Shown here piece after piece: positions 48,585-62,016 of a stretch of 62,413 nucleotides of DNA; the stretch's first letter is position 1; every line of letters starts with the position of its first letter. The notes beneath the pieces are model-generated. The model was not told the DNA's origin and did no database searches. It saw only the letters and a list, made by a program, of their open reading frames with translations. The position numbers and the translations under genes are program-made. The DNA comes from Mycobacterium hubeiense (GTDB taxonomy: Bacteria; Actinomycetota; Actinomycetes; Mycobacteriales; Mycobacteriaceae): assembly GCF_002838065.1 (NCBI RefSeq), contig NZ_PIZU01000009.1, forward strand, positions 84,919 through 147,331, given 5' to 3'.

Positions 48585-49820
48585 ATGCAATCGTGGTCGG
48601 CGCCGAACGTTCCGTCGCTGCCCGGTCGCGGTCCCGCGCTTCGGCTCTACGACAGCGCCGACCATCAGGTGCGGCCGGTGTCACCCGGCGAGACCGCCAC
48701 CATGTACGTCTGCGGCATCACCCCCTACGACGCCACCCACCTCGGCCACGCGGCGACCTACCTGGCCTTCGATCTGGTGCACCGGCTCTGGCTGGACGCC
48801 GGTCACCGGGTGCACTACGTGCAGAACGTCACCGACATCGACGATCCGCTGTTCGAACGCGCGGACCGCGACGGCATCGACTGGCGGGTGCTCGGCGACC
48901 GCGAGCCCGAACTGTTCCGCACGGATATGGCCGCGCTGCGGGTGTTGCCGCCGCACGACTACGTCGCCGCCACCGAGGCGATCGACGAGGTCGTGGAGCT
49001 GGTGGAGAAGATGCTGGCCTCCGGTGCGGCCTACGTCGTCGACGGTGAGTACCCCGACGTCTATTACCGCGCCGACGCCACCCTGCAGTTCGGCTACGAG
49101 TCGGGCTACGACCGCGACACCATGCTGGCGTTGTTCGGTGAGCGCGGCGGTGACCCCGACCGGCCGGGCAAGAGCGATCCGCTCGACGCACTGATGTGGC
49201 GTGCCGCGCGGCCCGGTGAGCCGAGTTGGCCGTCGCCGTTCGGGCCGGGCCGGCCGGGCTGGCATGTGGAGTGTTCGGCGATCGCGCTCAGCCGCATCGG
49301 CACCGGCCTGGACATCCAGGGCGGCGGGTCGGACCTGATCTTCCCGCACCACGAGTTCTCCGCCGCGCACGCCGAATGTGTCACCGGCGAGCGGCGATTC
49401 GCGCGGCATTACGTGCACGCCGGCATGATCGGCTGGGACGGGCACAAGATGAGCAAGAGCCGCGGCAACCTGGTGCTGGTGTCCGGACTGCGCGCTGATG
49501 GCGTCGAACCCGCCGCGATCCGGTTGGGTCTGCTGGCCGGGCACTACCGCGCGGATCGGTCATGGAGCGCGGCGGTGCTCGAGGAGGCGCAGGCGCGGCT
49601 GGCGCGCTGGCGTCAGGCGAGCGCGCTGGCCGCCGGACCGGACGCCTCGGACGCCGTCGCGCGGGTCCGGCAGTATCTAGCCGACGATCTTGATACCCCG
49701 AAAGCCCTTGCCGCCCTTGATGGTTGGGCTACCGACACGCTGGAGTACGGCGGGCACGACGGTGATGCGCCACGGACGGTGGCCACCGCCGTCGACGCCC
49801 TACTCGGTGTAGACCTGTAA
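48585..49820 (+). CDS. mshC: Mycothiol biosynthesis cysteine:GlcN-Ins ligase (MshC)
   Basis: 411 residues, cysteinyl-tRNA-synthetase-like. It ligates Cys to GlcN-Ins in mycothiol synthesis. The zinc Cys and HIGH-like motif are in [29 protein letters not shown] is present, and the tRNA-binding part of CysRS is lacking, which distinguishes it from CysS. ATG after a 38-base gap from cysQ. Diagnostic of mycothiol-producing actinobacteria. Confidence 0.96.
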   Translation: MQSWSAPNVPSLPGRGPALRLYDSADHQVRPVSPGETATMYVCGITPYDATHLGHAATYLAFDLVHRLWLDAGHRVHYVQNVTDIDDPLFERADRDGIDWRVLGDREPELFRTDMAALRVLPPHDYVAATEAIDEVVELVEKMLASGAAYVVDGEYPDVYYRADATLQFGYESGYDRDTMLALFGERGGDPDRPGKSDPLDALMWRAARPGEPSWPSPFGPGRPGWHVECSAIALSRIGTGLDIQGGGSDLIFPHHEFSAAHAECVTGERRFARHYVHAGMIGWDGHKMSKSRGNLVLVSGLRADGVEPAAIRLGLLAGHYRADRSWSAAVLEEAQARLARWRQASALAAGPDASDAVARVRQYLADDLDTPKALAALDGWATDTLEYGGHDGDAPRTVATAVDALLGVDL

Positions 49821-49844
49821 TCGCCGCGGCGGTAGGTTTCCGCC

Positions 49845-50720
49845 ATGAGTTCAGTGACCGGAAAAGTCGTCCTGATCACCGGCGGGGCGCGCGGCGTCGG
49901 CGCCGAAGTGGCGCGACGGCTGCACGACAAGGGCGCCAAACTGGTGCTCACCGACCTCGACGAAGCGCCGCTGAAGGAGTTGGCTGGCTCGCTCGGCGAA
50001 GACCGGGTCCTGACGACGGTCGCCGACGTGCGCGACCTGGCGGCCATGCAAGCGGCCGTGGACAAGGCCGTCGCGCGCTTCGGCGGCATCGACGTCGTCA
50101 TGGCCAACGCCGGCATCGCGACCTACGGTTCGGTGCTCAACGTGGACCCGGCGGCGTTCCGGACGCTCATCGACGTGAACATCGTCGGCGTGTTCAACAC
50201 CGTGCGCGCGGCGCTGCCGTCGGTGATCGAGCGCCGCGGTTACGTGCTGATCGTCTCCTCGCTGGCGGCCTACGCGGCCGCCCCGGGCCTGGCGCCGTAC
50301 AACGCGGCCAAGGCCGGCGTGGAGCACTTCGCCAACGCGCTGCGGCTGGAGGTCGCCCACCTCGGCGTCGACGTCGGTTCGGCGCATATGAGCTGGATCG
50401 ACACCCCGCTGGTGCGGGAGGCGAAGGCGGATCTGTCGACATTCCAGGAAATGATCGGCAAACTGCCCGGCCCGCTGAGCAAGACCACGTCGGTCGAGGC
50501 GTGCGGCAAGGCCTTCGTCAAGGGCATCGAACGACGCAAACGCCAGATCAACTGCCCCGGCTGGGTCGGGCTTTTGCGGTGGCTGCGGCCGGTGCTGTCC
50601 AGCCGGATCGGCGAGCCACAGGTCACGAAATTCGTGCCGGACCTGCTGCCGCGGATGGACGCCGAAGTCGCCGCGCTGGGCCGGTCGATGAGCGCCCGCA
50701 CCGAAGCGCTCGAGAAGTGA
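49845..50720 (+). CDS. Short-chain dehydrogenase/reductase (Rv2129c-like)
   Basis: 291 residues, classical SDR: TGGARGVGAEVA cofactor loop, VMANAGIATYG, catalytic Ser/Tyr/Lys (SSLAAYAAAPGLAPYNAAK). Substrate unknown. Its stop overlaps the GTG of the DUF1254 lipoprotein gene. Confidence 0.92.
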   Translation: MSSVTGKVVLITGGARGVGAEVARRLHDKGAKLVLTDLDEAPLKELAGSLGEDRVLTTVADVRDLAAMQAAVDKAVARFGGIDVVMANAGIATYGSVLNVDPAAFRTLIDVNIVGVFNTVRAALPSVIERRGYVLIVSSLAAYAAAPGLAPYNAAKAGVEHFANALRLEVAHLGVDVGSAHMSWIDTPLVREAKADLSTFQEMIGKLPGPLSKTTSVEACGKAFVKGIERRKRQINCPGWVGLLRWLRPVLSSRIGEPQVTKFVPDLLPRMDAEVAALGRSMSARTEALEK

Positions 50721-52148
50721 AGGTCCGCCGAATCGTCCTCGCGCTTGCATTGCTCGCCGCGCTTGCTGGATGCACCACGGAGCAACCCGAAGAGCCGACG
50801 ACGCCGCCCCCGGCTCCCGCCACCGTCACGCCCGAGCAGGCCCGCGCGATCGCCAAGGAGGCCTACATCTACGGCTTCCCGATTGTCGACAACTACCGGG
50901 TGCAGTACGCGTATTTCGTCGACAAGGAAGATCCCGAGTACAAGGGCGGCTGGAACGAAATCCACAATACTGCAAGGGTTTTCACGCCCGAGGACAAGGC
51001 GATTCAAACGCCGAACTCCGACACACCCTACTCAGTTGTCGGTGCAGACCTGCGCGCCGAGCCCCTGGTGCTGACCGTTCCGCCGATCGAAGAAGGCCGC
51101 TACTACTCACTGCAATTCGTCGACGGATACACCTACAACGTCGGCTATGTCGGCAGCCGCACCACCGGCAACGGCGGCGGGAAGTACCTGCTCGCCGGAC
51201 CGGGTTGGCAGGGCGAGAAACCCGCAGGCATCGACCAGGTCATCCGGTCCGATACCGACCTGGCATTCGTGCTGTACCGCACGCAACTGTTCGGGCCCGA
51301 CGACATCGCCAACGTCGAGAAAATCCAGGCCGGCTACCAGGTGACGCCGCTGTCGGTCTACCTCAACCAGCCGCCACCCGAGCCCGCGCCGCCGATCGAC
51401 TTCGTGCCGCCGCTGACCCCGGACCAACAACGTAGCTCACCGCAGTTCTTCGAAATCCTCAGTTTTGCACTGCGATTCGCGCCCACCCAAGCCCGAGGAG
51501 AAGGAGTTACGGGATCGCTTCGCCACCATCGGCATTGGGCCTGAAGGAAACTTCGACGCCGACAAGCTCAGCCCGGAGATGCGGTCGGCCATCGAAGGCG
51601 GAATGGCCGACGCCTGGGCGGAATTCAACACCTTCAAAAAAGACAAGGTCGATACCGGTGAGGTCGGTTCGGCCCAGTTCTTTGGCACCGCTGCGGATCT
51701 TAAGGGCAACTACCTGTACCGGATGGCCGGCGCGGTGCTGGGTATCTACGGCAACACTGCCGCCGAGGCCATTTATCCGGGCTTCTTCAACGACGCCGCG
51801 GGCGAACCGCTGACGGGTGCCAACAAGTACACATTCCGGTTCGCGCCCGGACAGCTTCCGCCGGTCAACGCATTCTGGTCGCTGACCATGTACGAAATGC
51901 CGGCCAGCCTGCTGGTGGACAATCCCGTCGACCGGTATCTGATCAACTCGGCGATGCTGGACGACCTGGTCAAAGACCCCGACGGCGGCTACACGCTCTA
52001 CATCCAGAACGAGTCGCCGGGGGCGGCGCGCGAACCGAACTGGCTGCCCGCACCCAAAGGCCCGTTCGCGTTGGTGCTGAGGCTGTACTGGCCGAAACCC
52101 GACGCGCTGGACGGCCAATGGCAGCCGCCCGAACCTGTCAAGACTTAG
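50717..52148 (+). pseudogene. DUF1254/DUF1214 lipoprotein gene split by a frameshift
   Basis: The first part (50717-51544 frame) has a lipobox signal (LALLAALAGCTTE) and the DUF1254 N-terminal domain (YIYGFPIVDNYRVQYAYF, QTPNSDTPYS). The frame then runs out of homology after about 51485; the next frame continues the family exactly (PKPEEKELRDRFATIGIGP, then a DUF1214 domain ending FALVLRLYWPKP). A one-base gain (or two-base loss) near 51485-51500 therefore joins two halves of a ~475-residue protein. It is a recent mutation, a sequencing error, or less likely recoding. The GTG start overlaps the SDR stop. Confidence 0.88.
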
Positions 52149-53059
52149 CCTCGGAAGCCCGGCCCGCGGCGGCGCAGGTAGCGCTCGAACTCGGCGGCCA
52201 GCGCGTCGCCGTCGATCTTGCCCAGCGCTTCCGTCATATCGACCTCGGCGTCGCCACGCTGCTCGAGCGCGGCGACGTACTCGGCGATCTCGTCGTCCTC
52301 GGCGGTCATCTCGGTGACCGCTTCCTCCCACTCCTCGGCCTGGGCCGGCAGGTCGGCCAGCGGCACCTCGATGTCCAGCACGTCTTCGACGCGGCGCAGC
52401 AACGCGACCGTCGCCTTGGGGTTCGGCGGCTGCGACACGTAGTGCGGCACCGCCGCCCAGAACGTCACCGCCGGGATGCCGGCCTGCACGCAGGCGTCCT
52501 GGAACACCCCGGCGATACCGGTCGGGCCCTCGTAGCGGGTCTGCTCCAGGCCGAAGAACTTGGCCGACTCCGGCGAATACGCCGCCCCCGACACCGGGAC
52601 CGGCCTGGTGTGCGGCGTGTCGGCCAGCAGCGCGCCCAGGATGACGACGGTGGAGACATTGAGCTTGTCCGCGATGGCGAGCAGCTCGGCGCAGAATGTG
52701 CGCCACCTCATATTCGGCTCCACGCCGTGCATCAGCACGATGTCGCGGTCCGAACCCGGCGGGCGGCAGTACGAAATCCGCATCGACGGCCACACCAGCT
52801 CGCGGGTGACCCCGTCGACCTGGCGGATCACCGGCCGGTTCACCTGGTAGTCGTAGTAGGCCTCGTCGTCGATTTCGACGATCGGTTCGGCCTCCCAGAT
52901 GGCGTCCAGGTGCTCCAGGGCGTCGCTGGCCGCGTCGCCGGCGTCGTTCCAGCCCTCGAAAGCAGCGACGACGATGGCGTCGTGCAGTTTCGGCAGGTCC
53001 CGCGATGAGCCGCTTGCGCGAAGAGCATCGGGTTGGCGGCTGGCATCCGACGTGGTCAC
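52145..53059 (-). CDS. PAC2 family protein (Rv2125-like)
   Basis: 304 residues of the PAC2 (proteasome assembly chaperone 2) fold: AFEGWNDAGDAASDALEHL, MRISYCRPPG, and VVILGALLADTPHTRPVPV. Actinobacterial members are of unknown function, possibly proteasome- or metabolite-related. GTG start. Its stop overlaps the convergent DUF1254 gene by four bases. It is divergent from metH over a 354-base gap containing a riboswitch. Confidence 0.92.
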   Translation of the reverse strand: MTTSDASRQPDALRASGSSRDLPKLHDAIVVAAFEGWNDAGDAASDALEHLDAIWEAEPIVEIDDEAYYDYQVNRPVIRQVDGVTRELVWPSMRISYCRPPGSDRDIVLMHGVEPNMRWRTFCAELLAIADKLNVSTVVILGALLADTPHTRPVPVSGAAYSPESAKFFGLEQTRYEGPTGIAGVFQDACVQAGIPAVTFWAAVPHYVSQPPNPKATVALLRRVEDVLDIEVPLADLPAQAEEWEEAVTEMTAEDDEIAEYVAALEQRGDAEVDMTEALGKIDGDALAAEFERYLRRRGPGFRG

Positions 53060-53308
53060 AACGCCAGCGTAAGCCTTACCTAGCCCCGATGAGCGGCATC
53101 GCGGTACCGGCGGGTTTGCCTAGGGCGACTACCCTGGCGATGTGACTGTTGTCAACGATCGCGCGGCTGACGTGGTGAGTGACGCTGCCGACGCGGTCGC
53201 GACGAAATACGTTCGGCTGCAATCTGGTTAAGTTCGGTGACTAGCACATGGCCAAGACTTTGCCCACACAATCCGCGAGCGGTCGCGCAAACAGTTGGCG
53301 CGACGACG

Positions 53309-53314
53309 TAGACT
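53309..53314 (+). promoter_or_regulatory. Probable -10 of the metH promoter
   Basis: TAGACT fits the mycobacterial TANNNT -10 and would place the start at about 53320, just at the base of riboswitch helix P1. No good -35 is seen. Upstream, 53060-53308 holds no gene or clear element that I can support. Confidence 0.4.
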
Positions 53315-53318
53315 TTTC

Positions 53319-53406
53319 TCGTCGAGAGGCGTTGCAACGGATACAGGTATGGATACCGGTATCCGCCACGCTCGGCGAAGTCAAGGACGCCTTCCATTGC
53401 GGAAGG
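53319..53406 (+). ncRNA. S-adenosylhomocysteine (SAH) riboswitch in the metH leader
   Basis: P1: 53319-53326 (TCGTCGAG) pairs 53371-53378 (CTCGGCGA), 8 bp with one G-U. P2: CGGATAC (53338-53344) pairs GTATCCG (53359-53365) and continues, after one mismatch, with GGTA/TACC over a TGGA loop. Pseudoknot: AGGCGTT (53327-53333) pairs GACGCCT (53386-53392), 7 bp with one G-U. The core sequences GAG-AGGCGTTGCAAC, CCACGCTCG and CAAGGACGCCT closely follow the SAH-riboswitch pattern GAGGAGCGCUGCAAC, CCAGGCUCG and CAACGGCGCUC. CCTTCC (53390-53395) can alternatively pair with GGAAGG (53401-53406), hiding the metH ribosome-binding site. The pseudoknot uses 53390-53392, so SAH binding would free it and switch translation on. 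Confidence 0.88.
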
Positions 53407-53413
53407 AGTGCAC

Positions 53414-57142
<3,729 letters not shown>

Positions 57143-57144
57143 CG

Positions 57145-57169
57145 CCTGATCGCCTAGTCTTCGATCAGG
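57145..57169 (+). repeat. Inverted repeat between metH and the second hsdR
   Basis: CCTGATCG (57145-57152) and CGATCAGG (57162-57169) form a perfect 8-bp stem over a 9-base loop, filling the whole gap between the metH stop and the hsdR2 ATG (57170). There is no U-tract. The 3' arm covers the place where a ribosome-binding site would be, so it may limit hsdR translation or mark the junction where the locus joined the backbone. Confidence 0.6.
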
Positions 57170-59890
57170 ATGAGCGATGCGGACAATGGACTACTTCCTG
57201 CGGAGGCGCGTGCCCGTAAGCTCATCGATCAGCAACTGACCCAGGCCGACTGGGTAGTCCAGGACAAGAAGGACCTGAACTTGTTCGCCGGCCAGGGCAT
57301 CGCGGTTCGTGAAGTGGTGATGAAGCCCGGTCACGGACGGGTCGACTACCTGCTGTACGTGGATCGGGCAGTAGTCGGAGTCATCGAAGCCAAACCGATG
57401 GGCACCGCGCTTTCCGGCGTGGAGTGGCAGTCGGCGATGTACGCCGAAGGACTGCCTGCGGACGTTCGTCTGGCAGCTAAGACCACCGAAGGCCGCTTGC
57501 CCTTCGTATTCGAAGCGTCCGGAGTAGAGACCCACTTCACCAATGGCTTTGACCCTGACCCACGCGCGCGGTTGATCTTCAATGTTCCGCGCCCGGAGAC
57601 GCTGGCGCGAATTTTGCGCGATGCAGAAGCAACGCCGGAATGTCCGACCTGGCGCGCCAAGGTTCGCGATCTTCCCCCGCTCGACATCGCCTCGTTGCGC
57701 CCCGCACAGATCAAGGCAGTCAACGGCATCGAGCGCAGCTTGGCCAACAAACATTTCGACCGCTCACTGGTGCAGATGGCTACCGGTGCCGGCAAGACCT
57801 ACACCGCGGTCACCGAGGCCTACCGGCTGCTCAAGCACGGCGGCGTTAACCGGATTCTCTTCCTTGTCGATCGCAACAACCTCGCCGATCAGACGGTCGG
57901 GGAGTTCCAGAACTACCGGACGCCCGATGACGGACGCCGCTTTACCGAGCTCTACAACGTCGCCAAGCTCTCCAGCGCGGGGTTGTTGGCTTCGACGAAC
58001 GTCGCGATTTCCACCATTCAGCGGGTGTTCACGTTCATCAAACAGGGCGAAGTCAGCGACGCCGACGATCCCAACCTCGACGAGTTCGTCCCTGACACAC
58101 CGGTCACGGTGACCTACAGCGAGGCGCTGCCGCCGGAGACGTTCGACCTGGTGATCGTCGATGAAGCGCACCGGAGCATCTACGGTGTATGGCGCGGGGT
58201 GCTGGAGTATTTCGACGCCCACATCGTGGGTTTGACGGCTACGCCGGGCAAGCAGACGTTCGGGTTTTTCAAGCAGAACCTCGTCTCCGAGTACACCTAT
58301 CCGGAGTCGGTTGCCGACGGCGTCAACGTTGACTTCGACATCTACCGCATCCGCACCAAGATCAGTGAGGAAGGTTCGCGCATCGAAGCGGGGACAGTGG
58401 TGCCGAAGGTGGACCGGAGAACGCGCGAGCAACGCTTCGAAACGCTCGATGATGAGCTTGATTACCGTCCAGCACAACTGGATCGGGCGGTTACGGCCAC
58501 CGACCAGATCCGCACTGTGCTGGAGACGTTTCGGGACCGATTGTTCATCGACATTTTCCCGGGTCGCACCACGGTTCCCAAGACCCTCATCTTCGCCAAG
58601 GACGACAACCATGCAGAGGAGATCGTTACGCAGGTTCGCGAGGTGTTCGGGAAGGGAAACGACTTCGCCGCAAAGATCACCTACAGCGCTCGCAATGCCA
58701 AAGAACAGTTGCAGGCACTGCGGACCAGCCCAGCGCTGAGAATTGCGGTCACTGTCGACATGATTGCCACCGGCACCGATGTGAAACCGTTGGAGTGCGT
58801 GTTCTTCATGCGCGACGTGCGCTCAGCGCAGTACTTCGAGCAGATGAAGGGACGAGGTGCACGCACGATTCCGCCCGCTGACTTCCAGGCTGTAACACCC
58901 GACGCGGAGACGAAGACGCGCTTCGTCATCGTGGATGCCATCGGAGTCACCGAGCATGACTTCGTCGAGCCGCCGCTCAACCGGCAGAAGTCGGCCAGTC
59001 TCAAGAAGCTTCTCGACAAGGCGGCCAATCTCACCATCACCGAGGACGAGGCGGCGACGTTGGCATCGCGGTTGGCGAAACTAGAACTCGACCTCACCGA
59101 CGATGAGCGCCACGAGCTTGATGAGGTTGCGGGACAGCCGGTTCGCGACATCGTCCGGCAGCTCGTTGATGCGGTGGAGCCGGCCACCGCGACGGCTGAA
59201 GCTATCGAAGCCGCGATCACGCCGATCGCAGCCAATCCTGCACTGCGCAACCGCATTCTGGAGCTCCGCGCGGCCCACGACCGGGTGATCGACGAGGTCA
59301 GCCAGGACGAGGTCATCGAAGCTGGTGGTGTCGTCGACACCGAGAGGGCTCGCTCGATCGTCGAGTCGTGGCAGGCCTATCTCGATGAACACCGCGATGA
59401 GATCACCGCGCTGCAACTGGGTTACGAAGCCGGCGAACGAGGCATCGACTTTGGGTTCATCCAGGGGTTGGCCGCGAGAATTGCACGACCGCCGCATAAT
59501 TGGACGCCCGAGGTCATCTGGGACGCCTACGCCGCGCTCGACGCATCCAAGGTGCGCGTCTGCTCGAAGCACACGTTGACGGACTTGGTGTCGCTCGTGC
59601 GGTACGCCACGGGTGTAGACGACGAACTCGTTCCCTACGCCGAGCGGGTGCAGGAGAAGTACGCGAACTGGCTGGCCCAGCAGGAGCAGGCCGGGGTGGT
59701 GTTCAGCGACACCGAGCGATGGTGGCTGGATCGGATGGTGACCGTCATCGCCAACTCGGCGGGCATAAGGGTCGAAGATCTCGATGATGTGCCGTTTACT
59801 GAACGAGGTGGAACCGACGGTGCCATAAGGGATTTGGGGGATAAGGCCGGGGAGCTAATTGACGAGTTGAATGCGGAGTTGACGGCGTGA
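57170..59890 (+). CDS. hsdR: Type I restriction enzyme R subunit (HsdR, locus 2)
   Basis: 906 residues, shorter than the locus 1 HsdR and lacking its DUF4145-like domain. The PD-(D/E)xK nuclease has Asp59 (RVDYLLYVD) and Glu73-Lys75 (GVIEAKP). The SF2 motor has Walker A MATGAGKT (203-210), LVIVDEAHRS, TATPGK and MKGRGARTI; an EcoEI-like C-terminal helical domain follows. It starts directly after the inverted repeat behind metH, with no good Shine-Dalgarno. The stop overlaps hsdS2. Confidence 0.92.
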   Translation: MSDADNGLLPAEARARKLIDQQLTQADWVVQDKKDLNLFAGQGIAVREVVMKPGHGRVDYLLYVDRAVVGVIEAKPMGTALSGVEWQSAMYAEGLPADVRLAAKTTEGRLPFVFEASGVETHFTNGFDPDPRARLIFNVPRPETLARILRDAEATPECPTWRAKVRDLPPLDIASLRPAQIKAVNGIERSLANKHFDRSLVQMATGAGKTYTAVTEAYRLLKHGGVNRILFLVDRNNLADQTVGEFQNYRTPDDGRRFTELYNVAKLSSAGLLASTNVAISTIQRVFTFIKQGEVSDADDPNLDEFVPDTPVTVTYSEALPPETFDLVIVDEAHRSIYGVWRGVLEYFDAHIVGLTATPGKQTFGFFKQNLVSEYTYPESVADGVNVDFDIYRIRTKISEEGSRIEAGTVVPKVDRRTREQRFETLDDELDYRPAQLDRAVTATDQIRTVLETFRDRLFIDIFPGRTTVPKTLIFAKDDNHAEEIVTQVREVFGKGNDFAAKITYSARNAKEQLQALRTSPALRIAVTVDMIATGTDVKPLECVFFMRDVRSAQYFEQMKGRGARTIPPADFQAVTPDAETKTRFVIVDAIGVTEHDFVEPPLNRQKSASLKKLLDKAANLTITEDEAATLASRLAKLELDLTDDERHELDEVAGQPVRDIVRQLVDAVEPATATAEAIEAAITPIAANPALRNRILELRAAHDRVIDEVSQDEVIEAGGVVDTERARSIVESWQAYLDEHRDEITALQLGYEAGERGIDFGFIQGLAARIARPPHNWTPEVIWDAYAALDASKVRVCSKHTLTDLVSLVRYATGVDDELVPYAERVQEKYANWLAQQEQAGVVFSDTERWWLDRMVTVIANSAGIRVEDLDDVPFTERGGTDGAIRDLGDKAGELIDELNAELTA

Positions 59891-61104
59891 AGTGGCCTGT
59901 CAGACCGCTTTCGGCGGTTGCAGAAGTGCGGCTCGGTCGTCAGCGAGCGCCCAAGAACCACTCCGGCGACTCGATGCGCCCATACATTCGGGCAGCCAAC
60001 GTGACGTGGGCAGGGCTCAACCTGAATGATGTCAAGTCGATGAACTTTACGGATGAAGAGTTGGACACGTACCGGCTGCAGCCAGGCGACATCGTTTTGG
60101 GGGAGGCGTCAGGAAGTCCTGGGGAGGTAGGGAAGCCAGCGCTCTGGTCAGGGGAGATCGCGGACTGCGCCTTTCAGAACACGCTTATTCGGGTGCGTCC
60201 CCGCGAGCATGAGCCCAAGTTTCTCTTGCACTACTTTCGCTACCAGGCTCTTACGGGCCGGTTCATTGAACATTCACGAGGCGTCGGTATTCACCATCTT
60301 GGCCGCGCTCGTCTGGCGTCATGGCCCACGCCTGTACCGCCACTCGACGAACAACGCCGAATAGTCGACCTGCTTGAGGACCATCTCTCGCGTCTCGATG
60401 CGGCCGAGGCATACATGGACAATGGTTTTCGGCGTATTGAGGCGATGCGAGGAAGCGTTCTTGCCAGCCTTTACACGGGAGACCGGTCCCAACTACGAAC
60501 ATTGGCGGTCGACGCCGGGTATGGGACTTCGACGAAGTGCAGCGCTGACGGCACTGGCATTCCGGTAGTTCGAATTCCGAACTTAGTGAATGGCTGTATC
60601 GACTTGTCGGATGAGAAGCGCGTCGTTGAGTCGGACATGAACATGACGAAGTACTTGTTGTCGCCCGGCGACGTGCTCATCGTTCGTACCAACGGTTCGG
60701 TCGATCTAATTGGACGCTCGGCGGTAGTGCAGTCTGGAATTGATGCGGCATTTGCCTCGTACCTGATTCGTTACCGTGTACGCAATGAACTGGTCCGTCC
60801 TCAGTGGGTGCACGCCATGCTTCGTAGTCCGCAGATTCGTGCGCGAATCGTAGCGCTGGCGGCGTCGAGTGCCGGTCAGCACAATCTGAGTCTCGCCAAG
60901 CTGGATTCTTTGGAGCTACCCGTGCCCAGCCTGGCAGTTCAAGACGCCGGGCTAGCGCACTTGACGGAGATTGAGGGGGAGATGTCCCGGTTGGCGAACA
61001 CGCTCGCTGCAACGCGGACCCGCGCGAGAACCCTTCGCTCTTCGCTGCTGGCGTTCGCATTCGGCGGCCGACTTATCCGACAGAGCCGGTTCCGCGGCGG
61101 ATAG
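59887..61104 (+). CDS. hsdS: Type I restriction specificity subunit (HsdS, locus 2)
   Basis: 405 residues with two TRDs. TRD1 (~1-160: LGRQRAPKNHSG, EASGSPGEVGKPALW, GEIADCAFQNTLIRVRP, HSRGVGIHHLGR) is nearly the same as in the locus 1 HsdS; the conserved LDEQRRIVDLLEDHL helix follows. TRD2 (~200-360) is different (GIPVVRIPNLVNGCIDL, SSAGQHNLSLAKLDSLELPVP). GTG start overlapping the hsdR2 stop. No hsdM follows within the window, so the methyltransferase must be elsewhere. Confidence 0.92.
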   Translation: MKWPVRPLSAVAEVRLGRQRAPKNHSGDSMRPYIRAANVTWAGLNLNDVKSMNFTDEELDTYRLQPGDIVLGEASGSPGEVGKPALWSGEIADCAFQNTLIRVRPREHEPKFLLHYFRYQALTGRFIEHSRGVGIHHLGRARLASWPTPVPPLDEQRRIVDLLEDHLSRLDAAEAYMDNGFRRIEAMRGSVLASLYTGDRSQLRTLAVDAGYGTSTKCSADGTGIPVVRIPNLVNGCIDLSDEKRVVESDMNMTKYLLSPGDVLIVRTNGSVDLIGRSAVVQSGIDAAFASYLIRYRVRNELVRPQWVHAMLRSPQIRARIVALAASSAGQHNLSLAKLDSLELPVPSLAVQDAGLAHLTEIEGEMSRLANTLAATRTRARTLRSSLLAFAFGGRLIRQSRFRGG

Positions 61105-61119
61105 CACTGCGGTAAGTCT

Positions 61120-62016
61120 ATGAGCGGCAAGCAAATCAAACTCTTTCTCGCGGACGGCACACCCGGCGGCCTGACTACCGCCGAAATCACGAACTGGACC
61201 GGCCATGTGCTTTCTGCCCGACGGTCAGACCTCGCCGATCTGCTCAAGCGTGACGAGGCTCAACGCACCGGCGCCTATCTCTTGCTCGGCGAGGATGAAA
61301 CTGCCATCGAGAACACGCGTTGCTACATTGGCGAGGCCGACGTCGTTGCCGACCGGCTGCGATATCACCACCGCGACAGGGATTTTTGGGATCGCGTCGT
61401 TGTCATCACCTCCAAGGACGCCAACCTCACCAAAGCGCATGGTCGGTACCTGGAATCCCGATTGATCTCGTTCGCAGCACTCGCGGGCAGGGTGACATTG
61501 GAGAACGGCACGGCTCCGCCCGTGCCGGCGTTGCCTGAGGCAGATGCGTCGGACATGGACTACTTCGTATCCCAGTTGCAGATCGTGCTGCCGGTGCTTG
61601 GCGTCAACGCAATTCGCGTCCCAGCGCCATCTGTGCCACGCACAGCAGTGGACACCAATGACTCCCCGGTGTTCAACCTGCGCCTTGCGAAGCTGGGCGT
61701 TGACGCTCAGGCGCAGCAGATCGACGGGGAGTTCACCATGCTCGCCGGCTCCGTCATCGTGGCTACTTGGCATGGCGTCGGCAAAGCCGCCAGCACTCGA
61801 AAGGCATATGAGACATACCGAAATCAACATCGACAACTCGTTGAAACCGGTGCCATTGCGATCTCGCAAGGCAATGGTCGCTTGACCCGCAACGTTGTTT
61901 TCTCCTCGCCGTCCACGGCTGGCGCCATCGCGCTCGGACGTTCGTGCAACGGCCGCAGGGAGTGGGTATCGGCCGAAGGCACGTTCGGTGACTGGGAAAG
62001 CCGCGGCGTCGAGTAG
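61120..62016 (+). CDS. GIY-YIG nuclease family protein with DUF4357-like C-terminus
   Basis: 298 residues. GIY-YIG core: GAY (51-53) and CYIG (68-71) with EADVVADRLRYH and a candidate metal Glu112 (GRYLESRLISF). The C-terminal ~100 residues (GEFTMLAGSVIVA, then RKAYETYRNQHRQLVETGAI) fit DUF4357. Such proteins occur beside type I restriction genes. It starts 15 bases after hsdS2, so it is in the same operon. Role unproved: accessory nuclease, or protector of the locus. Confidence 0.82.
   Translation: MSGKQIKLFLADGTPGGLTTAEITNWTGHVLSARRSDLADLLKRDEAQRTGAYLLLGEDETAIENTRCYIGEADVVADRLRYHHRDRDFWDRVVVITSKDANLTKAHGRYLESRLISFAALAGRVTLENGTAPPVPALPEADASDMDYFVSQLQIVLPVLGVNAIRVPAPSVPRTAVDTNDSPVFNLRLAKLGVDAQAQQIDGEFTMLAGSVIVATWHGVGKAASTRKAYETYRNQHRQLVETGAIAISQGNGRLTRNVVFSSPSTAGAIALGRSCNGRREWVSAEGTFGDWESRGVE

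Noticed and set aside
51465..51544. Programmed ribosomal frameshifting in the DUF1254 gene
   Set aside because: No slippery heptamer or downstream stimulatory structure was evident; mutation or sequencing error is simpler.
53060..53413. A cobalamin or SAM riboswitch ahead of metH
   Set aside because: No B12-box-like sequence was found and the pairing and core bases fit the SAH class better than SAM-I or SAM-IV.
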